Positions 1 through 8,607 of a stretch of 64,000 nucleotides of DNA are shown piece by piece (positions within the stretch are counted from its first letter, which is position 1; every line of letters begins with the position of its first letter). The notes under the pieces are model-generated. The model was not told the DNA's origin. It ran no database searches and saw nothing but the letters and a program-made list of their open reading frames with translations. Both the position numbers and the translations under genes were made by a program. The stretch covers positions 1 through 64,000 of the forward strand of contig CAJWQG010000011.1 in the NCBI GenBank assembly GCA_913045175.1, in the 5' to 3' direction. The stretch comes from an uncultured Gammaproteobacteria bacterium (GTDB lineage: Bacteria; Pseudomonadota; Gammaproteobacteria; Pseudomonadales; Azotimanducaceae).

Positions 1-46
1 GCATTGGTACAGTACAACAACGAGGAGTGTCTCGTGAGCACAGCTG

Positions 47-1012
47 TTGATGGCGATGGCGACCACCCTGGGGTGGTTATTTATCGGTCGCGTTATCTCG
101 GGAATCGGTGCGGCGACCATGAGCACCTGTAACGCTTACATTGCAGACACGACGCCGATAGAAAAACGCGCGCAAAACTTTGGGTTAATGGGCGCTGCGT
201 TCGGAATGGGGTTTGTTATCGGCCCCGTCGTGGGTGGATTTCTGGGGGAATTTGGGCCACGGGCCCCATTCTATGCGACAGCGGCACTTTCGTTTACCAA
301 TATGGTGTTTGGTTTTTTCATTCTTGGCGAATCACTAAGCAAGGAGAACCGACGGCCGTTCGAACTCTCGCGAGCGAATCCGCTTGGCACGTTGCTGCAA
401 TTGCGCCATTTTCCTGTCGTAATCGGAATGGTTCTGGTCATGCTGTTCTACAACCTTGGTCATCATGTTCTGCCTTCAACGTGGAGTTTCTACGCTATCG
501 AGAGCTTCGACTGGTCACCCCGGGAGGTGGGGTACTCTCTGGGCTTTATTGGGGTGCTAATGGTGCTGGTGCAGGGATTCTTGATCCGTTGGGTGCTTCC
601 ACGGACGGGCCTGCGGCTAGCCGGAATTGCAGGCCTGTGCTTCACGATAATTGCCTTTACGGGTTACGCGTTCGCAACGTTACCCTGGATGGTCTATGTC
701 GCAATGATTCCAGGTTCCCTTGGCGCGCTGGCAGGCCCCGCGATGCAGGGTATTGCTTCGGCGCAGGTTAATGACACGCAGCAGGGAGAATTGCAAGGTG
801 GTCTAACGAGCACGATGAGTCTGTCTGCCATCGTTAGCCCCCCTGTGATGACACAGTTATTTGCTTTTTATACAGGTGCAGATACGCCCATCTACTTTCC
901 TGGTGCGCCGTTTGTTCTGGCGGGTTTTTTAACGGTGGTGGGTCTTGTGTTATTCGTCAGGGTTACAAGGAACCTGAATATCGGGGAATCACGTAAGGAC
1001 CTTCCGGGATAA
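47..1012 (+). CDS. MFS transporter lacking its N-terminus
   Basis: Multi-pass major facilitator protein of the TetA-like drug/metabolite type. The visible 321 residues begin at what is normally the third membrane helix: the stretch LFIGRVISGIGAATMSTCNA followed by YIAD and a basic loop (TPIEKRAQ) matches the conserved helix 4-5 region of this family, and about ten helices follow. A stop (TGA) lies in frame at 35-37, so this frame cannot reach the missing first helices. The frame starting at base 1 reads LVSTAVD just before the join, which resembles the usual sequence there, so a one-base shift near 45-52 (real or sequencing error) is possible. The 3' end overlaps the opposite-strand racemase gene by 50 bases. 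Substrate unknown. Confidence 0.75.
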   Translation: MMAMATTLGWLFIGRVISGIGAATMSTCNAYIADTTPIEKRAQNFGLMGAAFGMGFVIGPVVGGFLGEFGPRAPFYATAALSFTNMVFGFFILGESLSKENRRPFELSRANPLGTLLQLRHFPVVIGMVLVMLFYNLGHHVLPSTWSFYAIESFDWSPREVGYSLGFIGVLMVLVQGFLIRWVLPRTGLRLAGIAGLCFTIIAFTGYAFATLPWMVYVAMIPGSLGALAGPAMQGIASAQVNDTQQGELQGGLTSTMSLSAIVSPPVMTQLFAFYTGADTPIYFPGAPFVLAGFLTVVGLVLFVRVTRNLNIGESRKDLPG

Positions 1013-2252
1013 TTGCGACGGTCTTATCTCCTGTTTCCACCACACTTTCTGTGACGCTGCCTTCAATAGACGAGGTCATTTGCACGCCGGTTAACTCGTA
1101 GTCGGAAGGGGCGAGTCCGCCGCTGAACAATTGTATGCTGGCGCGACGCATGGGCTTTAGCTGCATTTCAGTCTGCCACTCGTCGATATCGGCAAACTGC
1201 TTTTGCATGATTGTTTCAAGGAATTTGTCGCTTCCCAGCTCGAGTAATCGCTGCTGTGCGCTGCGGTATTCCGGCGAACCGATTCCTTCGGAGCAATCTG
1301 CCGCAACGATTAGATTGGCGTTGTTCTCCAGGATATCCATTGGCGTCACCATGCCTTTTACGGTTTGGTAGTAGGTTTTATCGAGCGGAAAACCTGCGGC
1401 GGACGTAACCAGCGTGGAGTAGCGGCGATCAACGTCAACAGTGCAGGTCTCTTCTGCAAACGCGACCGCTTCAAGGTGACTGGCAATCGCCTCGCCGAAA
1501 TTGACAAACGCCAGCCTGCGGCGTTCATCAATGACGGTATTAAGTGCATACACATCGCCAAGCATCTTCACGATTTCCAGCTGTTCTTCATGCAGTGGAT
1601 TACCAGTGAGATTACATTGGGTCGCCAGAGGATCTTCCATAAATCGTGCACTGTGAAATGTGCGAATGGTATCTTCGTGGGCGATTCCAGGAGCAACAAC
1701 TTTCCTGCCCCCGGAGTAACCTGCCATAAAGTGTGGTTCGACGAGACCTGTTGCGATTTTAAGATCCGCTTCAACAAACCTTTTGTCCAGTTTGACTGGC
1801 GTGCCCTTGGTTGGTGTAACCCCAAGGTCAACGTGCATGCCGTCGTCGCGTGCGAAATGATTCTCGACCTTCACCGTTTGGCGTACCCAGGGATCTCCTA
1901 TCAGGCCATCCAATTCATCACCTTCGTTAGGACGGTGTAGTCCAGTCGCGACAAGTACGGTGATTCCGCTAGCTGGAATCCCTGCCTGCATGATTTCTTT
2001 AATCATTGGTTGCAGAAACAGGTGGTTGGGTACCGGTCGGGTGACGTCGCATACCAGGATGCAGGCAGTGTGTTTACCCTGCGCCAGAGATTTTAGGGGC
2101 GCGCAGGAATGGGGATTCGCAAAAGCCTGTTCTATAGCGTTGTGCTCGTCTGACAAAACTTCTATGGGCGACTTTCGAATGACATGGATATCCAGGTCAT
2201 TGGGTAGATCAATTACCAGTCCTTCGGTGCCGTATTCAAGCTCAAACTGCAT
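963..2252 (-). CDS. LarA-family nickel-dependent hydroxyacid racemase/epimerase
   Basis: DUF2088/LarA superfamily, 429 residues, the usual length. LarA enzymes use a covalently bound nickel-pincer nucleotide to racemise or epimerise 2-hydroxyacids by hydride transfer. Visible active-site candidates are D69 (CDVTRPVP), H106 (ATGLHRP), H174 and K184 (EPHFMAGYSGGRK) and H200 (FHSARF); H174, K184 and H200 fall at the same numbers as in Lactobacillus LarA. An AGGACA ribosome site precedes the ATG by 7 bases. No larB, larC or larE cofactor genes lie in the window. Known homologues act on lactate, malate, phenyllactate or gluconate. The nearby four-carbon acid genes suggest, but do not prove, a sugar-acid substrate. 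Confidence 0.85.
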   Translation of the reverse strand: MQFELEYGTEGLVIDLPNDLDIHVIRKSPIEVLSDEHNAIEQAFANPHSCAPLKSLAQGKHTACILVCDVTRPVPNHLFLQPMIKEIMQAGIPASGITVLVATGLHRPNEGDELDGLIGDPWVRQTVKVENHFARDDGMHVDLGVTPTKGTPVKLDKRFVEADLKIATGLVEPHFMAGYSGGRKVVAPGIAHEDTIRTFHSARFMEDPLATQCNLTGNPLHEEQLEIVKMLGDVYALNTVIDERRRLAFVNFGEAIASHLEAVAFAEETCTVDVDRRYSTLVTSAAGFPLDKTYYQTVKGMVTPMDILENNANLIVAADCSEGIGSPEYRSAQQRLLELGSDKFLETIMQKQFADIDEWQTEMQLKPMRRASIQLFSGGLAPSDYELTGVQMTSSIEGSVTESVVETGDKTVAIIPEGPYVIPRYSGSL

Positions 2253-2343
2253 TCAAATGTCCTGAATTGTGTTCATAGAGTTTCGAAACCAAGTGGTATT
2301 CCAGTAGACTAATACGCGTCGCAATTTCATACAAAAATTTATT

Positions 2344-3459
2344 TTGAGCAAAGAAAACAGTTATTACCTTTGTCGTGATTCAAAAGGGGATTTACTTTGT
2401 GGGTCAGACGGGTCCCTGAGCACTTCATCTCTCGCGCATGACGGTTGCTTGTGGCGATTGGAAGGCAAGATCATCCACTGTGCGGTTGGAAACCTGTCGT
2501 GCGCGCTGGTCGATGTTCCATCGGAAGAAGGATCCTTTAGGTTGCAGGAAATCGACGGCGAGTTTGTGCTGGAGTCTGGACCCGCGAAGTTGCCCTCCTA
2601 TTATTTGGAAGAGCTGCGTCAGCAGGGTTACACCATTATGGAGGGAATGCTCGATCCGGTTGCCCTTCAGAGATTGAAGGCAGGTGCTGACGAAAAGCGG
2701 GCGCGTGACCATGCCGAAGAGCCCCCCACTGATGGGTTCTTCTGGATGACGGATGGTCTGCTTTGGTCGCCGGAAGTTTGTCGTGCGATAACCAATCCAA
2801 TTGCCCTTTGGGTCATCCAGCAATATCTTTCCACTGACGACATTCATCTGTGTCACCAGCCAGTCATTACCACCGTCAAACCAGCAGATGAACTCCTGGG
2901 AACATTCCCCGAACTCGGTTGGCATAGCGATTACCCGTATCATCCGGGCGTCTTCCCTGATGACCACTTTCCGGAAGATCCGGCTTTCGGCGTGCAGTTT
3001 AATTTCTGTATTGACGATTTCCGAGCAGATAACGCTGGTACCCAGTTCGTTCCTGGCTCCCATGCGTTGTGCAGAAGACCGCCACCTGAATTCAATGAAG
3101 GCGGAACGAGAATGGGGGAGGGCGTGCATAAGGATGTCCAGCAGTTCCAGGTACCGGCGGGTTCGGCACTGATTTACGATTCGCGCACCTGGCATCGCGC
3201 CTGTTATGAGCTGAATGTCAGTGGACATGATCGCAAGGCAATTTTAAATGCTGTCACGCCAAACTGGGTGCTGCCGATGATGGATAAAACTGATATGCGT
3301 GACCGCTACCATGGTTCCGAGATGCCTTCGCTGCTTACTGATCGAGAGCGTCAGGATGTTGAGCGACTTTGTAATCGTGCGACGCAGCCTACACCGGAAG
3401 GTATGCCGCTGTTGTCAGAAAGGAAAAAATCAGGACCTATTCGGAAGACAGGGAACTGA
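2344..3459 (+). CDS. Phytanoyl-CoA dioxygenase (PhyH) family protein with N-terminal extension
   Basis: Fe(II)/2-oxoglutarate-dependent oxygenase of the PhyH family, 371 residues. The iron-binding triad is visible as H194-x-D196 (GWHSDYPYHPG) and H284 (RTWHRACYEL), and R297 is the likely 2-oxoglutarate anchor. Residues 1-85 precede the usual PhyH start and form a beta-rich segment with the look of a small accessory domain; I do not recognise it. The start is a TTG with no clear ribosome site. The next in-frame ATG is at residue 99, inside the PhyH domain, so a long form is likely. Divergent from the LarA-like gene and tail-to-tail, with 23 bases overlap, with the response regulator. Substrate unknown. 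Confidence 0.8.
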   Translation: MSKENSYYLCRDSKGDLLCGSDGSLSTSSLAHDGCLWRLEGKIIHCAVGNLSCALVDVPSEEGSFRLQEIDGEFVLESGPAKLPSYYLEELRQQGYTIMEGMLDPVALQRLKAGADEKRARDHAEEPPTDGFFWMTDGLLWSPEVCRAITNPIALWVIQQYLSTDDIHLCHQPVITTVKPADELLGTFPELGWHSDYPYHPGVFPDDHFPEDPAFGVQFNFCIDDFRADNAGTQFVPGSHALCRRPPPEFNEGGTRMGEGVHKDVQQFQVPAGSALIYDSRTWHRACYELNVSGHDRKAILNAVTPNWVLPMMDKTDMRDRYHGSEMPSLLTDRERQDVERLCNRATQPTPEGMPLLSERKKSGPIRKTGN

Positions 3460-3799
3460 TGGTCTCAAGGATGCCGTCGATGCTATAGGGTTTTATGACG
3501 ATGTCATCAAAGCCGGCTGCATTTATTCGTTCACGATCGTTTTCCGTTGCATTCCCGGTGATTGCGATAACTCGAATGTCCCTTGTCTCATCGTTATTGC
3601 GTAGTAATTCCAGCGCCATGTAGCCGTCGACGCCTGCCATGTGAATATCCATTAGGATAAGGTCGGGAGAAGATGACTTCGCAGTGGGCAGTACGTCGTG
3701 GCCGTTATCGATTGACACCAGATCATAGCCGTTTGCGTCCAGAATGGTTTCCAAAAGCTCTTTGTTGAGCGCGTTATCTTCGACGATCATGATCTTCAT
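3437..3799 (-). CDS. Single-domain response regulator (CheY-like receiver)
   Basis: Stand-alone receiver domain of 120 residues with no output domain. It has the acidic pair E7/D8, phospho-acceptor D51 (LILMDIHMAGVDGY), T81 (AITGNA) and K103 (VIKPY). It follows the sensor kinase gene with an ATGA overlap (3796-3799), so the two are co-transcribed and probably form a phosphorelay pair. With no DNA-binding region it must act through protein contacts or pass phosphate on. Its end overlaps the opposite-strand PhyH gene by 23 bases. Confidence 0.9.
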   Translation of the reverse strand: MKIMIVEDNALNKELLETILDANGYDLVSIDNGHDVLPTAKSSSPDLILMDIHMAGVDGYMALELLRNNDETRDIRVIAITGNATENDRERINAAGFDDIVIKPYSIDGILETISSLSSE

Positions 3800-5107
3800 G
3801 GTGCACCTTCAAGTGGTAGGTGTAGTGGAATCTCCACAGTGAAGCAGCTGCCACAATGACCATCGGTTTTGTCCACGAAGATCTCGCCATCGTGTAATTG
3901 GACGAAGTATCGGGAGATAGATAATCCTAATCCGCTTCCAGGGCTAAGATTGTCTGACTCGATTTGATAGAAACGTTCAAATACAAGTTCATGAAATTCA
4001 TCGGGTATCCCCGGTCCGTCGTCCGTGACCGAAACACAAAGTAGGTGGGCATTTGCTCTACCGGATAATCTGATCTTTCCCCCTTGCGGGCTGAAATGCA
4101 TTGCGTTGGATAGCAGATTAATCAAGACCTGTTTGAATTTAAGCTCGTCCAGCAATACCGTTAATGACTTCAAGTTTGCATCGGCATCGTAGACGAGCTC
4201 CACGCCTTTCTCTTCTGCTTCGCTTTGAAACATTTGCAGGCTGGAGGCGATTAGCTGGCCTGCATTAACCGGTGCGGCGCTAAAGGCCATGTCGCCTGAT
4301 TCGATCTTCGCGCTATCAAGTAGATCGTTGACAAGTGCCAGCATGTGACTGCCGCTTGCAGAGATATAGGAGACGTAGTCTTTCTGCTTCTGATTGAGTT
4401 CGCCTGCATATTCTCGATCCAATACCTCTGAAAAACCCATAATCGAGTTCAGCGGCGTACGCAGTTCGTGAGACATTCCTGACAGAAAATCGTTTTTGGC
4501 TCGATTCGCTTCCAACAAACTTTTCTGGACCGCTTTTTGCCAGGAAAGATAAAGCGCCGCGAGAATCAATAGGATCGTAATAACGGAAACGATGGCGCCA
4601 AAATAGAGGAAGAAGAGTACGTCGGTGCCGGTGAACATATTTGGCGGCACGATCCCGCGGTGATGAGCGTAGACAAGGAAAGCAAGATCACAGAATAGAA
4701 TTATCGAAATAGCTATGCCGTATTTTACGCCAGCAAAAAAAAACACCAAACAAGGGTAGAACCGGAAACCACAACAGGGCAGTAGAAAAAAATCCGCCGT
4801 CAATAAAAGAGAATACCGCCAGAACTATCGATGAGCAGAATGTAAGGAAACAACCAGCTATGACGACGGAATGCGTGGCTCGGAAAAGAAATGGTGTGGC
4901 TATGGTTACGAGTGTGCATGTTGCGAGCACGATAGTCGGGAAGTAGAAAAACCCCTGGAGGATGTCTCGGGAAACTGTGAAACCAGTTAGGGCGATGAAC
5001 GCCACCACACTTGAGATGACAAGTATGCGCGCCCTGAAGTATTCGTTAATGGACTGGTGACGAATTTCTTCCGGAATAAAATACTCTATAAGCTGTTCTG
5101 GTCGCAT
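3796..5107 (-). CDS. Membrane sensor histidine kinase, frameshifted in a run of nine T
   Basis: Two overlapping frames form one kinase. The first (from 5107) encodes about five membrane helices to the segment ending GVFF; the second carries the rest of the membrane region (FAGVKYGIAISIILF), a HisKA domain with phospho-acceptor motif SHELRTPLNS, and an HATPase_c domain with N, G1 (VTDDGPGIPDE) and G2 (SPGSGLGLSIS) boxes. The break lies at 4735-4743, nine A on the plus strand, nine T on the coding strand; with eight T the frame is continuous, giving about 436 residues. A sequencing indel is the simplest explanation, but transcriptional slippage or a real frameshift is possible. It forms a unit with the receiver gene and is divergent from the cyclase pair. 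Confidence 0.8.
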
Positions 5108-5272
5108 GTGTCACCGGGTGGATTGCAGCAGTATTTTGCCATCATTTGTCTCATCAGCACCAGAAAATCAGGGCCGGATTCTTTCTTGGGGGAACACCAG
5201 TACCCAGGCGCTTGGGTAGGGAAGCGACTCCCTGTACACTGCAGTCCGCTCAAGAATAAGAGGAAGCACTTG

Positions 5273-6082
5273 ATGTTCAGTTTTGATGGCTACAAACCGG
5301 TGGATCTAAGTCCCCGAATAGAGGCAAAGATCTATCGCGTGGATGGATCAGTCGAGGAAGGTACCACTGACCCCTATGGCAAGCCATGGGTGATGAAGGA
5401 AGGAAGATTCGCGGGAGATAACTCGTTGTTCACGCTTTATGCGGCACCCCCAGGAGGCGATGAAACTTGGCACCAGGAACGCATGACGACGCACCATGGC
5501 TCGCATGTTCAGGGCGGCAAGGGCCATATCAGTCACTGGGCTGGGACGTCCGAGGATATGAAGGGCCTGTGGGAAATGCCCCTCGATACTTTTATGGGCG
5601 ACGCTGCCGTTTGTAATTTGAAAGACCTGGCGCCCAAGGCTATCAGTGACCCAAGTGAGTACCCGCTTGGGGAAGGGATGGCGCTAAAAAGCCGCGAAGG
5701 AGATATACGCGGTCAGGAAATCAAGCCGGAGCATCTCTCCAACATTCAGGAAGGCGATATCGTGCTCATGACGAGCCCCTTTACAGGTTTGGAAGAACCC
5801 TGGTTGTCGCCGGCGACCTGCGATTGGCTGATCAACGATCGCAAGATCAAGATGATTGGCTTTGGCGTGCCCGGTATCTGCTGGCAGTACGATTTAAAAG
5901 CTGCCGCTCCCGATAATTCACCCATCAGACGTATGTTGCTGGGTGCGAATATTCCCATTGCTCATCCGTTAGCCAATATCGAGACGCTGACGAAAGATCG
6001 TGTCTACTACGTTGGTTTACCGTTCCGGTTTACCAAGAGTGAAGCCAGTTTTATCAGGGCGATGGCCCTGGAAGAAGAATAG
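5273..6082 (+). CDS. Cyclase-family metal-dependent hydrolase, paralogue 1
   Basis: PF04199 (cyclase/kynurenine formamidase-like) protein, 269 residues from the ATG at 5273, which has AGAGGAAG about eight bases upstream; the reading frame is open further 5' but that part has no family similarity. Family members are small metal-dependent hydrolases of amides, esters or lactones. The metal-site motif is H74-x3-H78-x-Q80-x4-H85, whereas the classical kynurenine formamidase motif is HxGTHxDxPxH with Asp where this has Gln. The next gene is a paralogue with the same residues at the same numbers, 12 bases downstream, so the two are an operon and may form a heteromer. Substrate unknown. Confidence 0.8.
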   Translation: MFSFDGYKPVDLSPRIEAKIYRVDGSVEEGTTDPYGKPWVMKEGRFAGDNSLFTLYAAPPGGDETWHQERMTTHHGSHVQGGKGHISHWAGTSEDMKGLWEMPLDTFMGDAAVCNLKDLAPKAISDPSEYPLGEGMALKSREGDIRGQEIKPEHLSNIQEGDIVLMTSPFTGLEEPWLSPATCDWLINDRKIKMIGFGVPGICWQYDLKAAAPDNSPIRRMLLGANIPIAHPLANIETLTKDRVYYVGLPFRFTKSEASFIRAMALEEE

Positions 6083-6094
6083 GAGAAATACATC

Positions 6095-6823
6095 ATGATT
6101 AGTCTTAAAGGACACAGAATAGTTGATCTCTCCTGGGAACTGGTTTCTCGCGTTACCCGCATGGACCAGACCATCGAAGAAGGTGTGAGAGATGTTTACA
6201 ACATGCCGTGGATCGTGGAAGAGAGCTACAACGAGCAGGATGGCACCATTGAACATCTGGTTGCCTGTAACGTCGGTACTTATGCAGGTTGGCCCGTAGG
6301 TGGTGTCAGTGGTCACATGGGCTCCCACATACAGTTGGGTAGCAGGCATAACGATAACTGGAGTGGACTGCCGGAAGGCATGAAGGGTATCTGGGAGATG
6401 CCGCTCGATACCTACTATGGTGAAGCCTGCGTTTGTCAGCTGGATCACCTCAAAGGAGAGCCAATTCTACCGGAGCATCTGTCAAACGTTCAGGAAGGCG
6501 ATATCGTCATCCTGGGTAGCACCAACCATGACGACGCGCCATGGATTGATGGCGATACTGCCTATTGGCTGGCGGAAGAGAAAAAGATCAAGATGCTCTG
6601 CCCTGGCGTACCGGGGATTGGATGGGAAACCAAAACGAAGGAACCCGAGCCTGATAACTGTCCGACTCATAGGGCCATGACGGGCAATAACATTCCCATT
6701 ACCTATCCTCTCGTTAATATTGAGAAATTGACGAAAGATCGGTGTTTCTTCTTGAGTATGCCGCTCAATGTTGGCCGTATGGAAGGCACCTGGGTCAGGG
6801 CGATCGCTATCGAAGAAGAGTAA
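6095..6823 (+). CDS. Cyclase-family metal-dependent hydrolase, paralogue 2
   Basis: Second PF04199 protein, 242 residues, with an AGGAGA ribosome site ahead of the ATG. It aligns along its length with the preceding gene (shared motifs KGIWEMPLDTY, PEHLSNVQEGDIV, PGVPGIGW and NIPI-YPL-NIE-LTKDR). The metal-site motif is H74-x3-H78-x-Q80-x4-H85, again with Gln for the usual Asp. The first copy has an insert of about 30 residues near the middle that this one lacks. Tandem duplication is the likely origin. Function in the catabolic block is plausible (amide, ester or lactone opening) but not shown by the sequence. Confidence 0.8.
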   Translation: MISLKGHRIVDLSWELVSRVTRMDQTIEEGVRDVYNMPWIVEESYNEQDGTIEHLVACNVGTYAGWPVGGVSGHMGSHIQLGSRHNDNWSGLPEGMKGIWEMPLDTYYGEACVCQLDHLKGEPILPEHLSNVQEGDIVILGSTNHDDAPWIDGDTAYWLAEEKKIKMLCPGVPGIGWETKTKEPEPDNCPTHRAMTGNNIPITYPLVNIEKLTKDRCFFLSMPLNVGRMEGTWVRAIAIEEE

Positions 6824-6827
6824 ACTC

Positions 6828-6936
6828 GGGGGACAGTGTACCTAATTCATCCGGTACGCTGTCGTTCCCCGAAGCCGTGCGATGGTAATTGGGTACACTG
6901 TCACCCAGAATTGGGTAATTAGGTACACTGTCCCCC
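6828..6936. repeat. Inverted-repeat element with four GGGGACAG-type copies
   Basis: Between two convergent genes, 6828-6847 reads GGGGGACAGTGTACCTAATT and 6917-6936 is its exact reverse complement. Two degenerate copies in the second orientation lie between them at 6853-6870 and 6887-6906. The full segment can fold into a long hairpin and resembles the REP-like GGGGACAG repeats often seen beside REP-associated transposase genes in proteobacteria. No transposase gene is present here. Its position between converging genes also suits a bidirectional transcription end. Confidence 0.8.
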
Positions 6937-6997
6937 AGAATTGCACCCGAATTAAAAGACGCCAGAATGGAGCTGATCCTTTAGGACATCCTTCCTT

Positions 6998-7912
6998 TTA
7001 GGATAGAGAGGACTGGTTCGAGGTCGTTGGGTTAAAGGCCGTGGCCCGTTTATCTGGAAAAGTCGGCGCGAGTTCGGTTGCTTCATCTCCGGCGATGCGG
7101 CTACCGCGTAACACCCTAGGGTATTGAGTGTCGTAGGGGCGCGCGCAATGCATCATACATCGATTGTCCCATACCACGAGATCTCCAGGTTGCCATTTGT
7201 GGATGTAGGTTCGAGGTGGACGACACGCATCGTCCATGAGCTTGGTCAGCAGTTGCTCGGACTCGTCCGGGTCCATGCCGACAATGCCATACGCATGTCT
7301 GCCTGTGTAAATTGATTTACGCCCGGTTTCCGGATGAGTCTTTATTAGCGGACGCAGTGGAGCGCCTTTGTCGTGGAATCCGTAGAGATTATCCGTGCTG
7401 AACTGGTAACCCGCGTTTCTCTGAGAATAGTAGAGCGAGTGATAGGCTGATAAGTCCTCCAGTTTTCCCTGTGTTTCAGCATCGAGCTCATCCCAGGCTG
7501 CACGCATGTCGGCAAAGCCCGTTTCGCCTCCTTCCGGTGGTACGACCTGAGCGTAGAGCATGGCGGCCTTGGATGCGAGCGGCATATAAGTGCTGTCCGT
7601 ATGCCAGCCTTCGTTACCGCGCAGCAACTCGTACTGGTACTCACCGGGTTTGGCCACTGAGCCATTGGATTTAGTATTGGCGATGGCAACTGTGCCTCCA
7701 TCCTGTTTCGGACTGGTTTTCTCAAAGTTACCGAATCGCCTGGCAAAGTTACTCTGACCTACGTCGTCCAATTCGTGCTGCGCCGGGAACAAGAGTACGC
7801 CATACTGCAAGAATGCCTGATAGATTTCTTGCCAGCTATTCTCGTTCAGACGCGCTAGGTCAACGTCTGTAACCGTAGCAGCCGGCGTTCCCTCGATCGG
7901 TTCAATGATCAT
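6998..7912 (-). CDS. TauD/TfdA-family Fe(II)/2-oxoglutarate dioxygenase
   Basis: 304 residues from the ATG at 7912. The open frame extends 22 codons further up into the aldolase gene, but the family homology starts with MIIEPIEGTPAATVTDVDL, so the shorter form is chosen; it begins 4 bases after the aldolase stop. Iron ligands are H104-x-D106 (EGWHTDSTY) and H255 (WDNRCMMHCARPYD), with R266 as probable 2-oxoglutarate anchor. The family hydroxylates small acids such as taurine, aryloxyacetates or carnitine-like compounds. It lies in an apparent operon with the aldolase and kinase genes, so its substrate may feed that pathway. A second TauD paralogue is at 49991. Confidence 0.85.
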   Translation of the reverse strand: MIIEPIEGTPAATVTDVDLARLNENSWQEIYQAFLQYGVLLFPAQHELDDVGQSNFARRFGNFEKTSPKQDGGTVAIANTKSNGSVAKPGEYQYELLRGNEGWHTDSTYMPLASKAAMLYAQVVPPEGGETGFADMRAAWDELDAETQGKLEDLSAYHSLYYSQRNAGYQFSTDNLYGFHDKGAPLRPLIKTHPETGRKSIYTGRHAYGIVGMDPDESEQLLTKLMDDACRPPRTYIHKWQPGDLVVWDNRCMMHCARPYDTQYPRVLRGSRIAGDEATELAPTFPDKRATAFNPTTSNQSSLS

Positions 7913-7916
7913 AGTG

Positions 7917-8573
7917 TTAGATAAATTTACCGTAGGCGACCTTTTGCGCCCGATCGAAGAATTCTGCCCACTCTTCATCGGTTAACGGCTCAGGTTCACC
8001 GACCTGGCTTGCCAGTACATATTGGCGGCACATGATTTCCAGACGATGAGCGAGGTCTACCGTGGACTTGATGTTTCTGCCGTGGGCGATCATGCCATGC
8101 TTTCCTAGTAGGCACGCTGACCTGTCCTGTAGCGCTGCTGCTGCATCGTCACCGAGTGATTGGGTGCCGAAAGTTGAATAGGGAACACAGGGAACGTCAG
8201 TACCACCAAAGGAACCGACGAGATAATGAAATCCCGGCAGGGGCTTCAGATTGCTCGCCATGGCGACGCAGTAGTCGGAGTGGGTATGTACAACCGCCTG
8301 GGTTTTTTCGTTGCTCTGGTAGATGGCAGCATGCATGCGCCATTCGGAAGAAGGTTTTCTGTCACCTTCCCATTCACCTTCCAGGGAACATTCAACGAGG
8401 GTGTCGACGTTAATGTTATCCGCCGTGGCACCAGATGGTGAGATCAGCATGTTGTCACCAAGGCGAACGCTCAGGTTGCCCGATGCCAGTTCGTTCAGCC
8501 CAATGCGTTCCACGTGTATGTATTGTTCAACCAGTTGTTCTCGTAAAGTTGCTTCGTCTGCGACGTCTACCAT
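7917..8573 (-). CDS. Class II aldolase/adducin-family protein, OtnC-like
   Basis: 218 residues, the usual length for FucA/AraD/OtnC enzymes. The substrate loop (SGNLSVRL), the SPSG motif and the zinc-binding HTHSDY motif are clear; a further histidine follows in LGKHGMIAHG. Family members cleave or decarboxylate sugar phosphates using zinc. The gene directly upstream on the same strand is a DUF1537 kinase, the pairing typical of otnK-otnC, in which OtnC decarboxylates 3-oxo-tetronate 4-phosphate to dihydroxyacetone phosphate. That role is therefore the best inference. No OtnI isomerase gene was seen in the window. Confidence 0.85.
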   Translation of the reverse strand: MVDVADEATLREQLVEQYIHVERIGLNELASGNLSVRLGDNMLISPSGATADNINVDTLVECSLEGEWEGDRKPSSEWRMHAAIYQSNEKTQAVVHTHSDYCVAMASNLKPLPGFHYLVGSFGGTDVPCVPYSTFGTQSLGDDAAAALQDRSACLLGKHGMIAHGRNIKSTVDLAHRLEIMCRQYVLASQVGEPEPLTDEEWAEFFDRAQKVAYGKFI

Positions 8574-8607
8574 TTAGTTCTCCAATAGTTGTTTGTAGTG
8601 TGTCTGA

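Noticed and set aside
2425-3228. 267-codon minus-strand open frame opposite the PhyH gene
   Set aside because: The plus-strand frame carries the iron-binding triad and family motifs; the antisense translation has none.
6828-6936. Possible CRISPR array
   Set aside because: Copies differ in orientation and identity, spacing is irregular and there are no cas genes.
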